A DNA stretch of 64,000 bases from Burkholderia sp. S171 (GTDB lineage: Bacteria; Pseudomonadota; Gammaproteobacteria; Burkholderiales; Burkholderiaceae), in assembly GCF_009766085.1 (NCBI RefSeq), contig NZ_LMUF01000010.1, forward strand, positions 62,530 through 126,529, read 5' to 3'. The translations under genes and the position numbers were made by a program. Shown in pieces: positions 26,452 to 35,363 of this stretch (positions within the stretch are counted from its first letter, which is position 1; each line of letters opens with the position of its first letter). The notes beneath the pieces are model-generated. The model searched no databases. It was not told where the DNA came from and worked only from the letters and a program-made list of their open reading frames with translations.

Positions 26452-27285
26452 ATGAGACTTGTCAAAGAAAGCGCACGTATCGCCTGTTTATTCGCGGTGG
26501 CTGGTCTGTTGACGCTGGCCGGCTGCACAAAGGTTGCCACCCCGGCTCAGGATGGCGGGGCAGAGTCCACGCTGAAGGCGGTCTTGCAGCGAGGCACGCT
26601 GCGCGTAGGCGATTGCCTGAGCTTTGCGCCCTTCGGTTTTTACAACAAGGACGGAGCGGCTGATGGTTACGACGTCGACCTGGCGAAAGAGCTGGCGAAG
26701 CAAATGGGCGTGAAGCTGGAGGTGGTCAATACGACGAGCGCCAACCGTATTCCGAACCTGCAGACCAGCAAGGTCGACGTGGTGTTCTGCAATTTCACGC
26801 GCAACCTGGAACGGGCCAAGGAAATCGGCTTCACCAATCCCTACGTAGTCGCCAGCGAGGCGTTGCTTGTGAAGAAGAGCAGCGGCATCAAGTCGATCAA
26901 GGACATGTCCAACCGCACGATCGCGACCGTCAAGGGATCGACGAATGGCGACGAAGTACGGGCGCTGAACATGCAGGTGAAGATCCAGGAGTTCGACAGT
27001 TCGCAGGCGGCCATTCTTGCAGTCAAGCAAGGTCAGGCCGATGCAATGATCGAAGACAACAACTTCCTCGCGTATCAGGCTTCGCTCGACCCCGAGTTGA
27101 CCGTGACCGACGAAGCGCTGGTTCCGCTTGAATACAACGCGTTCGGTGTGAAGGCGGGCGATCAGGTCTGGCTTGATTACCTGAACCTGTTCCTGTTCCA
27201 AGTCAACGCGTCGAAGCTGAACGCCCAGCTCTACAAAAAGTGGTTCGGCGCCGATCCGCGTTTTCCGCTGAATCCGCAGTACTGA
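26452..27285 (+). CDS. Amino-acid ABC transporter substrate-binding lipoprotein
   Basis: The 277-residue protein is a family 3 solute-binding protein. After a lipoprotein signal (LLTLAGC, Cys25) come GTLRVGDCLSFAPFGFYNKDG, GYDVDLAKELAKQMGV and the DVVFCNFTR segment. It delivers a polar amino acid to the inner-membrane permeases. The lipobox is unusual in a Gram-negative transporter, where such proteins are normally free in the periplasm; Thr after the Cys would not retain it in the inner membrane. First gene of a tight operon with two permeases and an ATPase. Confidence 0.9.
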   Translation: MRLVKESARIACLFAVAGLLTLAGCTKVATPAQDGGAESTLKAVLQRGTLRVGDCLSFAPFGFYNKDGAADGYDVDLAKELAKQMGVKLEVVNTTSANRIPNLQTSKVDVVFCNFTRNLERAKEIGFTNPYVVASEALLVKKSSGIKSIKDMSNRTIATVKGSTNGDEVRALNMQVKIQEFDSSQAAILAVKQGQADAMIEDNNFLAYQASLDPELTVTDEALVPLEYNAFGVKAGDQVWLDYLNLFLFQVNASKLNAQLYKKWFGADPRFPLNPQY

Positions 27286-27357
27286 AGCCGCAGTACTGAA
27301 GCTGGGGTACTTAACGCCACGCAGCATGCATCGCGCAAGGCTGACGACGGAGGAGCA

Positions 27358-28083
27358 ATGAGCTATCAATGGGTGACCCTGTCGGGCTATCTGAACGATT
27401 TTGTCCGGGCGGCGTGGCTGACGCTTCAGGTCACGTTGCTGGCCTTCGTCGTCGCGATGCTGCTCGGCCTGCTGGCCGCGCTGGCCAGCACGTCACGCGT
27501 CGCAGTGCTGCGCGCGATATCGAGTTGCTATATCGAGGTGATCCGCAACACGCCGGTGCTGTTGCAGATCTTCATTGTTTTCTTCGGCCTTCCTTCAATG
27601 GGCATCACGCTCGACGCGTATACGGCGGGTGTGATTGCGCTGGGCGTGAACGTTGGTGCGTACCTTGCAGAAGTATTCAGGGCGGGTATTCAGTCCGTGC
27701 CGCGCGGTCAGTTGGAAGCGGCATCCATTCTCGGGCTGGAGCGTTCGCAGATCTTCATTGAGGTGGTCATGCCGCAGGCCGCACGCGCCGTTTATCCCGC
27801 GATCGTGAACAACCTGATCCAGCTTCTGCTCGGGACGTCACTGCTGTCGGCTATCGCCTTGCCGGAGCTGACGGGCATGGCGACCGTGATCAACGCGCGC
27901 ACGTTGCTGTACATCCAGACGTTCACGATTACGCTGATCGCTTATTTGGTGCTGAGCAACTTTTTGTCCTGGGTCGCCGGGATGATCGGGGCGCGGCTGT
28001 TTCATCCGCCGCTCGTGTTGGCAAAACGCACGCGCCGGCCATCGCTCATCAGGCGCCGCGTCAGCCCTGGAACAGGAGAGTGA
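27358..28083 (+). CDS. Amino-acid ABC transporter permease (HisM/HisQ type)
   Basis: The 241-residue inner-membrane protein begins with LNDFVRAAWLTLQVTLLAFVVAM and has the VIRNTPVLLQIFIVFFGLP and EVFRAGIQSVPRGQLEAASILG blocks typical of polar amino-acid permeases; the latter is the loop that contacts the ATPase. About five membrane segments are visible. A GGAGG site precedes the ATG, and its TGA overlaps the region just before the next permease, so the two are coupled and form the heterodimeric channel. Confidence 0.92.
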   Translation: MSYQWVTLSGYLNDFVRAAWLTLQVTLLAFVVAMLLGLLAALASTSRVAVLRAISSCYIEVIRNTPVLLQIFIVFFGLPSMGITLDAYTAGVIALGVNVGAYLAEVFRAGIQSVPRGQLEAASILGLERSQIFIEVVMPQAARAVYPAIVNNLIQLLLGTSLLSAIALPELTGMATVINARTLLYIQTFTITLIAYLVLSNFLSWVAGMIGARLFHPPLVLAKRTRRPSLIRRRVSPGTGE

Positions 28084-28085
28084 AC

Positions 28086-28736
28086 ATGACAAGCGACCTG
28101 TTGATGTCCAGCCTTCCCATCCTGCTTCAAGGCCTGCTGACCACGCTGATTCTTTCTGTAGCGGCCATTGTGGGCGGCACGCTTGTCGGACTGCTGGCAG
28201 CCGTCTTGCGGACCTTCGGGCCTTGGGGTACACCACGGCTTGCCCGGCTCTACACCGAGCTGTTTCGCGGCACACCGGTCCTGATCACGCTGATGTTCAT
28301 CTATTTCGGCGTGTCGTACTTTGGTTACGCCATTGATGTATTCGCCGCCGGCGTGATCGGGCTCAGCGTCTATCAAGGCGCCTATATTGCAGAGGTTTTC
28401 CGCTCGGGGATTGAATCGGTCCAGAAGGGGCAGTGGGAAGTCTCGCAGATCCTCGGACTAAGCAAGACGCAGGCGTTCTTTTCAGTGATCCTGCCGCAGA
28501 CCGGAAAGATCGTGCTGCCGCCGTTGATCGGCCAGTACCTGTCCCTCATCAAGGACACATCGATTGTCAGCATGATTGGCATGTCGGAGTTGATGCATCA
28601 GGGCCAAGCAATTGTCGACCGGATCGGCAAGCCGGTGGAAATCTATGGCCTGGTCGCCGTGCTGTATTTCATTGTGTGCTTTCCCCTGTCGCGGTGGGTG
28701 CGCCGCCATGATCGAAGAAGGAGCCTGTTGTCATGA
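28086..28736 (+). CDS. Amino-acid ABC transporter permease, second subunit
   Basis: The 216-residue product is a second HisM/HisQ-type permease with [22 protein letters not shown] and [24 protein letters not shown] take the ATG at 28086, seven bases after AGGAG; a GTG at 28080 overlapping the previous stop is the alternative. Its last codons overlap the ATPase start (ATGA). With the preceding permease it forms the membrane part of the importer. Confidence 0.91.
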   Translation: MTSDLLMSSLPILLQGLLTTLILSVAAIVGGTLVGLLAAVLRTFGPWGTPRLARLYTELFRGTPVLITLMFIYFGVSYFGYAIDVFAAGVIGLSVYQGAYIAEVFRSGIESVQKGQWEVSQILGLSKTQAFFSVILPQTGKIVLPPLIGQYLSLIKDTSIVSMIGMSELMHQGQAIVDRIGKPVEIYGLVAVLYFIVCFPLSRWVRRHDRRRSLLS

Positions 28737-29497
28737 ACATCGCCATCGCGTCCGAGCCCATTATCAAGCCCATCATCAACCTGACCGGCGTCACCAAGTC
28801 GTTCGGCACGCTCCAGGTGCTCAAGCAGATCGACCTCAACGTACGCCAGGGCGAAGTGCTCGTCCTCATTGGCGCGTCCGGTTCTGGCAAGAGCACCGTC
28901 TTGCGAATCATGAGCGGTCTTGAAACCGCTGATGCCGGCGAGGTCTGGGTCAACGAAGTACCCCTCCACGACGCGCGCCGCGCACGCGAAATTCGCGGTC
29001 ACGTAGGCATGGTGTTCCAGCAGTTCAATCTGTTCCCGCACAAGAATGCATTGGGGAATGTCTCACTGGCCTTGATCAAGGCACGCAAGATGAATCCGGC
29101 CGACGCCCGCAAGCGCGCGATGGACGCATTGGATCGCGTAGGTCTCGCCGACCGCGCCGACCACTATCCGAGCCAGTTGTCGGGCGGCCAGCAGCAGCGG
29201 GTAGCCATTGCGCGGGCGCTAGCTGTGGAGCCGGGCATCATGTTCTTCGATGAAGCCACCTCCGCGCTCGATCCGGAACTGGTGGGCGAAGTCACCGAGG
29301 TCATGCGCGGCCTTGCACGCGACGGCATGACCATGGTGGTCGTCACGCATGAAATGGGTTTCGCGCGCAAGACGGCAGACCGCGTGGTGTTCATGGACAA
29401 GGGCGTGATAGCAGAACAGGGCGCGCCTGAGCAGATCTTCGTGAACCCGCAGAACGAGCGCACGCAACAATTTCTGCACCGGGTACTCGACCATTGA
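28733..29497 (+). CDS. Amino-acid ABC transporter ATP-binding protein
   Basis: The 254-residue ATPase has Walker [10 protein letters not shown], the Q loop [10 protein letters not shown], the ABC signature [15 protein letters not shown], Walker [14 protein letters not shown] and the switch His in VVTHEMGFA. It powers uptake for the two permeases. Its start overlaps the second permease by four bases. The VTHEMGFA segment is characteristic of the polar amino-acid group (GlnQ/HisP). The IclR gene follows 101 bases later. Confidence 0.94.
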   Translation: MNIAIASEPIIKPIINLTGVTKSFGTLQVLKQIDLNVRQGEVLVLIGASGSGKSTVLRIMSGLETADAGEVWVNEVPLHDARRAREIRGHVGMVFQQFNLFPHKNALGNVSLALIKARKMNPADARKRAMDALDRVGLADRADHYPSQLSGGQQQRVAIARALAVEPGIMFFDEATSALDPELVGEVTEVMRGLARDGMTMVVVTHEMGFARKTADRVVFMDKGVIAEQGAPEQIFVNPQNERTQQFLHRVLDH

Positions 29498-29598
29498 GTG
29501 CGACTGGTTTGCGGCCGCGATATGCAGTCGCGCATGCGCTAAGCTCGCGTCAGTCAAAGAAAAGCTAAGCGAATCATATTGCCGACGGAGTTTGAGTC

Positions 29599-30378
29599 AT
29601 GTCTGTACAGGAATCTTCAAGGGCGAGGGGAGTCGACCGGGTCGTCTCCATCCTCAAGCAATTGCATAGCGTGCGGCGTCCCATGACCATGCGCGAACTG
29701 ATTGAAGCAACGGGTGCGCCGCGTTCCAGTATCTATGAGCTCGTGACGATCCTGACTGAGGCCGGTTGGCTGGAAGCGGGCGCGGACGGCAGCGTGTTCT
29801 TCGGCCGGGAGATGCACTATTACGGGTCCGACTATGCAGTGCACAACGACCTGATCAGCCGGGCGCATCTGGTTATCCTTGGCCTTGTCCGGAGCCACGA
29901 CGAGACCGCGCAGCTCTGCATGCTGGAGGGCAACAAGTACACGGTGGTGTTGTCGGAAAACAGTTCGCGCCCGTTCAACATCAGTTCAGATATAGGCGTG
30001 AAGGTCCCTATTCCCTGGACTGCTTCTGGTCGCTTGCTACTCGGTCATTTAAGCGTGGATGAAATTCTCGCGCTGATTCCAGAGGAAGACTTCGTGCTCG
30101 ATAACGGCAAGCGAATCGAAGTGCCGGAATTCCTGGGCGATGTCGAGCGTGCCGCGCAACAAGGATTTTTCTGCACGGAAGGCCTGTCCCATACGTTCCG
30201 ATATTGCATGGCGGCGCCCGTGCGCGACAAGAACGGACAAGCCGTTGCGGCGCTGTGTTTCATGACCAGCCGCGACACCGACCCGAACAAGCGCGCAGCC
30301 ATGCTCGAAGACCTCATACGGTCTGCGAAAACCTTATCGCAGCCGTATTACGGTACGCGTTTCAGCGCGGCGGGTTGA
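29599..30378 (+). CDS. IclR-family transcriptional regulator
   Basis: The 259-residue protein has an N-terminal winged helix (MRELIEATGAPRSSIYELVTILTEAG) and an IclR effector domain (VKVPIPWTASGRLLLGHLS, FCTEGLSHTFRYCMAAPV). GGAG lies before the ATG. It is downstream of the ABC transporter and converges with the ornithine-cyclodeaminase-like gene, 50 bases apart. It may control either operon; position after the transporter favours that one. Cys residues in the effector part could matter for ligand sensing but nothing can be concluded. Confidence 0.88.
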   Translation: MSVQESSRARGVDRVVSILKQLHSVRRPMTMRELIEATGAPRSSIYELVTILTEAGWLEAGADGSVFFGREMHYYGSDYAVHNDLISRAHLVILGLVRSHDETAQLCMLEGNKYTVVLSENSSRPFNISSDIGVKVPIPWTASGRLLLGHLSVDEILALIPEEDFVLDNGKRIEVPEFLGDVERAAQQGFFCTEGLSHTFRYCMAAPVRDKNGQAVAALCFMTSRDTDPNKRAAMLEDLIRSAKTLSQPYYGTRFSAAG

Positions 30379-30428
30379 TCGCGGCAAGAGGCATATGGCC
30401 GCGCTGAAATGGCGATGCGTCAAACCGT

Positions 30429-31370
30429 TCAGGTACCCAGGCTGGCCGCAATCTGCACGTCTTGTACCGCTACGCCGGTGAGATCGGCCACGGTGATCTG
30501 GGCGGGATTGGAGTCGTCGCGAGCGCGCTGGCCGGCGTCAAGCAATGCGCCGAGTTCAAGCAACTGCTTCGCATGAATCAGTCCGGCGGATAACGCATGC
30601 GAGATTTCGCCGTATTTGCTGCACTGATCGATAGAATCCACCACGATCACCCCGGCGCGCCCGACGATTGCCGGATCGAGTTCCTGCTTGCCCGCGCTGT
30701 CCGCGCCGACCGCGGTGATATGCGTGCCGTTGCGGATCCACTCGGAGCGCAGCAGCGGTTCGCGCGATGGCGTTGTGGTGACTATCAGGTTAGCGTTCGC
30801 CGCGACGGCCTCAGCGGAGTCCATCGCCTGCACGTTGAAGCCCAGTGCCGACATTTCTTCCACGTAGTGTCCACGGTTTTTCGCGCTGGGTCCCCATACG
30901 AAGACGTCCCGGCAACCGGTCACCGGTTGCAAATACTCAAGCTGCAACCGCGCTTGCTCGCCGCTGCCGATAATGCCAATCCCGCGCACCTCACGCGGCG
31001 CGAGCAATCGTGCCGCGAGCTGCCCGGCGAGCGCCGTGCGCACGCAGGTGAGCCAGCCTTCATCCTGCAGCAGCGCGAGCGGTTCGCCTGTTGTGGCGGA
31101 AAAAAGCACGATCAGGCCGTTGTTGCTCGGCAAGCCTTGCTTGGGGTTATCGTAGAAGCCAGTAGACACCTTGACCGCGAAAGCCGCTGCACCGTCGACA
31201 TAAGCGGACTTGACACAACAGTCGCCATTCGCCGCATCGAACTGGAAGTTCTGGACCGGCGGCACCTGGACGGTCTTGCGGGAATAGGCCACGAACCCTT
31301 CCTTAATCATCTGCACCGCGCGTTCCATGTTGAAGCGCGCGATGATCTCGTCTTTCGTCCAGATTTTCAC
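30429..31370 (-). CDS. Ornithine cyclodeaminase/mu-crystallin family reductase (EutC-like)
   Basis: The 313-residue protein has the family pattern: Lys and Arg residues in NGDCCVKSAYVDG and GWLTCVRTALAG, the NAD(P) loop GIIGSGEQARLQLEYL, and the VGADSAGKQELDP block. Members form or reduce cyclic or linear imines (ornithine cyclodeaminase, pyrroline-2-carboxylate reductase, iminosuccinate reductase, L-arginine dehydrogenase). It starts at a GTG overlapping the stop of the dehydratase gene by four bases, so the two are translationally coupled. The EutB-EutC pair is known from hydroxyectoine use, and similar pairs act in the beta-hydroxyaspartate cycle; which applies here is not decided by sequence. 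Confidence 0.85.
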   Translation of the reverse strand: MKIWTKDEIIARFNMERAVQMIKEGFVAYSRKTVQVPPVQNFQFDAANGDCCVKSAYVDGAAAFAVKVSTGFYDNPKQGLPSNNGLIVLFSATTGEPLALLQDEGWLTCVRTALAGQLAARLLAPREVRGIGIIGSGEQARLQLEYLQPVTGCRDVFVWGPSAKNRGHYVEEMSALGFNVQAMDSAEAVAANANLIVTTTPSREPLLRSEWIRNGTHITAVGADSAGKQELDPAIVGRAGVIVVDSIDQCSKYGEISHALSAGLIHAKQLLELGALLDAGQRARDDSNPAQITVADLTGVAVQDVQIAASLGT

Positions 31371-32335
31371 TTAACGGCCTCGATGAATTTATTCAGCATG
31401 ATGTTGCGTCCGCACAGCACCACGGCTACTGCACGGCCTTGATATTGGGGGCTAATTTTCAGCATTGACGCCAGCGCGACACCGGCTGCACCTTCCACCA
31501 TCCAGCGGTCGGTTTGCGCAAGCAGCTTCATTGCTGCCTTGATCTCTTCTTCTGTCACCAGCGCGGTACCGGTAATGACTTCCCGGCCAATATCGAAGGT
31601 CACGGAGTCGGGTTCTACTCCACCTGCCGTGCCATCGGAAATTGTTTCGCTTTCCTCAACGTCAATGATCTTGCCCGCTTTGAGCGAGCTATACAAAGCG
31701 GTCGAATTCGCAGGCCAGCAGCCGATCACATCGGTGCGTGGAAGCAGCGTTTTGACCGCCGTGCCGATACCCGAGATAAGGCCGCCGCCGCCAACGGAGG
31801 CGAACACCGCCGCCAGATCGTCAATCGTGCCGTTCGCCTGCTCATGCAGTTCCATGCCGATCGTGCCTTGACCGGCTATGACGTCGAGATCGTTGTAAGG
31901 CGACACGAACGCCATGCCCCGGAGCTTCGCTTGCCGGGCCGCTTCCAGTTCGACGGCCAGCGTTGTGTCGTTGAGCGTCACCACCTCGGCGCCCAGTGCA
32001 CGAATAGCGTCGAGCTTGATCGCAACTGCGGATGTGGACGCATAGACCGTAACGGGCACGCCCGCAAGCTTGCCGGCGAGCGCTACGCCCTGACCATGAT
32101 TGCCGCTCGACACTGTCAGCACGCCATTGCGGCGAGCATCAGCGTCAAGCAGGCGCAGCTTGTTGATCGCGCCGCGAAACTTGAACGAGCCGGTATGCTG
32201 CAGATGCTCGCACTTCAAGTACACGTCGCATCCGGTCGCCTTCGACAACATCGGACTGAACGCAAGCGGCGTCACGCTTACTTGCGGTCGAATAGCGCGA
32301 TGCGCTTCCTCAATGCGTTGAAACAGATCATTCAT
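31367..32335 (-). CDS. PLP-dependent threonine dehydratase family enzyme (EutB-like)
   Basis: The 322-residue enzyme is a fold II PLP lyase: HTGSFKFRGA carries the cofactor Lys52, and SSGNHGQG and VGGGGLISG bind the substrate carboxylate and the phosphate. It lacks the C-terminal regulatory domain of biosynthetic IlvA, so it is catabolic. It removes water from a beta-hydroxy amino acid. The ATG at 32335 overlaps the regulator stop and has GAGGGG nine bases upstream. Gene order regulator-dehydratase-reductase points to a dedicated pathway in which an enamine product is passed to the neighbouring reductase. Confidence 0.87.
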   Translation of the reverse strand: MNDLFQRIEEAHRAIRPQVSVTPLAFSPMLSKATGCDVYLKCEHLQHTGSFKFRGAINKLRLLDADARRNGVLTVSSGNHGQGVALAGKLAGVPVTVYASTSAVAIKLDAIRALGAEVVTLNDTTLAVELEAARQAKLRGMAFVSPYNDLDVIAGQGTIGMELHEQANGTIDDLAAVFASVGGGGLISGIGTAVKTLLPRTDVIGCWPANSTALYSSLKAGKIIDVEESETISDGTAGGVEPDSVTFDIGREVITGTALVTEEEIKAAMKLLAQTDRWMVEGAAGVALASMLKISPQYQGRAVAVVLCGRNIMLNKFIEAVK

Positions 32336-33075
32336 CACTCGTTGCCCCTCAATTCCTTCAGGTAATTGAACACCGTGGCGCGGCCGATCGACAGCACTTT
32401 CGCCACGTAGTTAGCCGCACTCTTGCCCTTGAACGCGCCTTCCTCATGCAATGCTTCGATCAGTGCGCGCTTGTGCTCGCGCGTCAGCATGGAGAGGGCA
32501 AGCTTGCGTTCCTGCAGCCAGTGGTTGAGAAAGATATTTACGCGCTCTTGCCAGTCGTCCTGGAATAGCTTCTCGGGCTGCGGTTGCAGCGCGGTGCTTG
32601 AGAGGAGCAGGTCAAGCGCCTGCCTGGCTTGCTCCAGCGCCGCAATATGAAAATTGATGCACATGACGCCAATCGCCTGACCTGTATCGCTGCGCACGAC
32701 AATACTGACCGAGCGAATCTTGCGGCCGTCCCAGCCCAGTTTTTCATACGGACCGATCACACTTTCGTCCGGATCGAACTCGATGTCATCAAGCGATGAT
32801 TCGTCGCCCAACTCGCGTTTGGACTGGTTGTTCGCTACATGCACCACGGTTTGCGTGCTGAGGTCGTGAATGACGACTTCCGTGTATGGCGGAAACAGCA
32901 AGACGATACCGTCGGCGATGCCGCTGTAGCGAGCAAGCATCTCCGCTGACGGCTTGGGTTCGCTCCCCTTGATCACCCGCTTGGTCGGCGGCTTGGAGGT
33001 CGGCTTAGACGAAGGACTCACCGTAAGCTCGACGGTTGGTCCAGAGGCAATTTTCAAATTACGTGCTTTAGTCAT
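32335..33075 (-). CDS. YheO/DauR-type PAS and helix-turn-helix regulator
   Basis: The 246-residue protein has a low-complexity start, a YheO-like PAS domain (GIVLLFPPYTEVVIHDLSTQ, then SIVVRSDTGQAIGVMCINF) and a C-terminal DauR-type helix-turn-helix (EEGAFKGKSAANYVAKVLS, then IGRATVFNYLKELRG). DauR represses D-arginine use in Pseudomonas, where its targets include an ornithine-cyclodeaminase-family dehydrogenase, much as here. It overlaps the dehydratase gene by one base and is separated from the upstream binding-protein gene by a hairpin. It likely senses an amino acid and controls this operon. Confidence 0.86.
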   Translation of the reverse strand: MTKARNLKIASGPTVELTVSPSSKPTSKPPTKRVIKGSEPKPSAEMLARYSGIADGIVLLFPPYTEVVIHDLSTQTVVHVANNQSKRELGDESSLDDIEFDPDESVIGPYEKLGWDGRKIRSVSIVVRSDTGQAIGVMCINFHIAALEQARQALDLLLSSTALQPQPEKLFQDDWQERVNIFLNHWLQERKLALSMLTREHKRALIEALHEEGAFKGKSAANYVAKVLSIGRATVFNYLKELRGNE

Positions 33076-33090
33076 TATTCAATGTCGGTT

Positions 33091-33121
33091 CGTGCGGAAC
33101 AGTCGTGCGATGTTCCGCACG
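33091..33121 (-). terminator. Intercistronic hairpin between the binding-protein and DauR-like genes
   Basis: An 11-bp perfect stem (33091-33101 with 33111-33121) encloses nine bases. No U tract follows on the minus strand, so it may protect the upstream message or cause partial termination rather than end the operon. An operator role is also possible because it sits just before the regulator gene. Confidence 0.5.
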
Positions 33122-33127
33122 CGCGGC

Positions 33128-33925
33128 TTAGTCGACCGCTAGATCGACCGTAAAGTATTTCTTCAACAACTTCTGGTAAGTGCCGTTGCGCTTCAGTTCC
33201 AGGAACGCACCGTTGAGCGCGTCGACCAGTTCCTTGTCACCCTTGCGCACACCCATACCCACTCCTGTGCCGATAACTTTTGCGTCCTTGACCGGCGGTC
33301 CCGCGAACGCAAAACCTTTGCCGGCGGGCTGATTCAGGAAGCCAAGACTCGCCGCGGTCGCGTCAACGAACGTCGCGTCCAGGCGTCCTGCGGCCAGGTC
33401 GGCATAGACCAGGTCCTGGGTTTGATAGCTGACCACGTCCACGCCTTTCGTGGCCCACATTTCCTTGGCGTATTGCTCCTGAATCGACCCTTGCAGCACG
33501 CCCACTTTATGCGATGCCAGCGACGCAGCCGTGGGTTGTAAGGGGCTACCCGCGCGTGCGACCAGTTGTGCAGGCGTTCGGTACAGCGGCTGCGTAAAAT
33601 CGATTTGCTCGCTGCGTTTCGCGTTGATGTTCATCGCGGAGTCTATCGCGTCAAACTTGCGTGCTTGCAACGCGGGAATCAGCCCATCGAACGCATTCTC
33701 GACCCATACGCATTTCGCTTTCAGCTGCGCGCAAAGCGCATTCCCAAGGTCGATGTCGAAGCCTTGCAACTGGCCGTCCGCCGCTTTCGATTCGAACGGC
33801 GGGTAAGCCGCTTCCACGCCGAAGCGGATGGTTGAAATCTCCTTCGCCTGAACCTGCACCGCTACCGACATAGACGCCGTGCATAGCGCAACCGCAAGCA
33901 GCGCATTTATCGCATTTTGCCTCAT
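33128..33925 (-). CDS. Basic/polar amino-acid ABC transporter periplasmic binding protein
   Basis: The 265-residue protein has a cleavable signal (SMSVAVQVQA) and the family 3 binding motifs FGVEAAYPPFESKAADGQLQG, FDIDLGNALCAQLKAKCVW and FDAIDSAMNI, which are closest to lysine/arginine/ornithine-binding proteins. I take the ATG at 33925 with GAGGA five bases upstream over the GTG at 33937. It lies between the AstE-like gene and the DauR-like gene in the minus-strand operon, but no permease or ATPase is with it. It may serve the ABC system at 26452-29497 or one elsewhere. Confidence 0.88.
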   Translation of the reverse strand: MRQNAINALLAVALCTASMSVAVQVQAKEISTIRFGVEAAYPPFESKAADGQLQGFDIDLGNALCAQLKAKCVWVENAFDGLIPALQARKFDAIDSAMNINAKRSEQIDFTQPLYRTPAQLVARAGSPLQPTAASLASHKVGVLQGSIQEQYAKEMWATKGVDVVSYQTQDLVYADLAAGRLDATFVDATAASLGFLNQPAGKGFAFAGPPVKDAKVIGTGVGMGVRKGDKELVDALNGAFLELKRNGTYQKLLKKYFTVDLAVD

Positions 33926-34014
33926 GACTATCCTCACTTCCGCGTTTTAAAGAATGAAAAGGGCTAAGAAAATGGAGTTGACGCGACGTGGCTTGGACCC
34001 GCGCCTGGACGCAG

Positions 34015-35187
34015 CTAAAAGTCGTTGAGCAGGTGACCGGTCTTGCGATGAGGCAACGCTTCTTTGCCTGCAAGCAACGCGACGCGCTGGCCGGGGCGCA
34101 CGAGCTTCATGTATTGCTGCACGATCAGCAGTCCATCGACATCGCTGAATACCGGATGACGCGCGGCGCCTATCTCACCAAGCAGCGGAATAATCTCGGC
34201 GATGAGTTCGCCGGCTTTGACGGTATCGCCGGGACGCTTTTTATAGGCGACGAGACCTCCGACCGGAGCCGGCACATGCGACACACCTTCGAGCGGGAAC
34301 ACCATCACATCTTTCTCGGCTAGCGGATGAAAACCGTTGTCATTGTCGGCATCGAGATCCACGAGACCGCGCAAAGCGAGGTAATGCAGGATGCCTTGGG
34401 CATCGGCAAGCGCAAAAACATCCGACACGTCGGCCTGTCCGCGAAGTTCGATCGAGGTGCAGAACGCGGCGTGTTCTTCATCTACTACGCCTGCTTGTTG
34501 AAGCACCGACCAGCATTGCGCAATGGCTTCGTCGAACGGCGCTCCGCCTGCGCGTTCCTCAAGGAACACCGCCTTGATCTGCATGCAGCGAGCCAGCGCA
34601 ACCGCTTGCGCGCGCTGGCTGCGATTACTGTAAAGATGCAGGATGCCGTCCGTGTCGCAATGCAAATCCAGCACGATGTCGTGTTGCAATGCTTCGGTCA
34701 GCAACGCCGCTTTCATGGCTGCGACGGGATCGAGTGGCGTTAGTTTTGCGGCCACATCCGCGAATAAAGCCTTCGCGCTCTTGACGTTGTTATGGCCGAT
34801 ATCGCGGGTAGCCAGCGCTGTCTCCACGCGGCTGGTGAGATCAGGAAAACGGCGGTTGAAGTTCTCGCCGTTGTCGAGATTGAAGCGTCCTGTATGCGCG
34901 CCGAACACGCGTTGGCCCAAACCAATGGGGTTGGCGAACGGCCGCACGACAATCCGTCCGCGGATGCGGCCCGCGTTATCGAGCTTGACCAGTGCATCGA
35001 GCAGATGCTGGATCACCAGCATGCCGGGCAACTCATCCGCATGCAGACCCGCCTGGATATAAGCGCTGAGTGGTGACCCAACCGACGACCCAACGGACCC
35101 AACGCCCTCGAAGGTGTGTTTCAACAGGCGATGTGAGGCGCCCGGCGACAGGGCCGGCAACTCGGAATGGTCAGTCAATAGCGTCAT
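34015..35187 (-). CDS. Succinylglutamate desuccinylase/aspartoacylase family deacylase
   Basis: The 390-residue protein has the zinc-carboxypeptidase-like pattern of the AstE/ASPA family: GLHADELPG supplies His and Glu ligands, the RPFANPIGL and FNLDNGENFNRRFP block supplies substrate Arg/Asn residues, and DLHCDTDG the next His. The C-terminal part (about 290-390) looks like a lipoyl-like beta-sandwich (YKKRPGDTVKAGELIAEI). Members remove acyl groups from N-acyl amino acids, as DoeB does for N-acetyl-diaminobutyrate. It is the first gene of the minus-strand operon with the binding protein and EutB/EutC-like enzymes, so an N-acyl amino acid may be the nutrient. Confidence 0.82.
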   Translation of the reverse strand: MTLLTDHSELPALSPGASHRLLKHTFEGVGSVGSSVGSPLSAYIQAGLHADELPGMLVIQHLLDALVKLDNAGRIRGRIVVRPFANPIGLGQRVFGAHTGRFNLDNGENFNRRFPDLTSRVETALATRDIGHNNVKSAKALFADVAAKLTPLDPVAAMKAALLTEALQHDIVLDLHCDTDGILHLYSNRSQRAQAVALARCMQIKAVFLEERAGGAPFDEAIAQCWSVLQQAGVVDEEHAAFCTSIELRGQADVSDVFALADAQGILHYLALRGLVDLDADNDNGFHPLAEKDVMVFPLEGVSHVPAPVGGLVAYKKRPGDTVKAGELIAEIIPLLGEIGAARHPVFSDVDGLLIVQQYMKLVRPGQRVALLAGKEALPHRKTGHLLNDF

Positions 35188-35211
35188 GTCGTTTACCGAA
35201 ATGTACTTATT

Positions 35212-35226
35212 AGTCTAAGATAGACT
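35212..35226. promoter_or_regulatory. Small dyad in the divergent promoter region
   Basis: AGTCTA-AGA-TAGACT lies in an AT-rich stretch between the deacylase and the divergent aminotransferase. Its place makes it a candidate operator for the DauR-like regulator and both promoters. The evidence is symmetry and position only. Confidence 0.4.
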
Positions 35227-35363
35227 GTAAAATATAATCGGTCAAACTAAAAAATGAACGGTGTGGATGTTGGCCGTTTCAGCAGGGATGACGCAGTCCG
35301 GTTGTGTTTTTTTAGCCCATCATTTCGGCTATCGTTACAGGTAGTCGATCCACGGAGATTTCA

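Noticed and set aside
30597-31442. Long plus-strand frame opposite the ornithine-cyclodeaminase-like gene
   Set aside because: Antisense shadow; the minus-strand gene has clear motifs and coupling to its neighbour.
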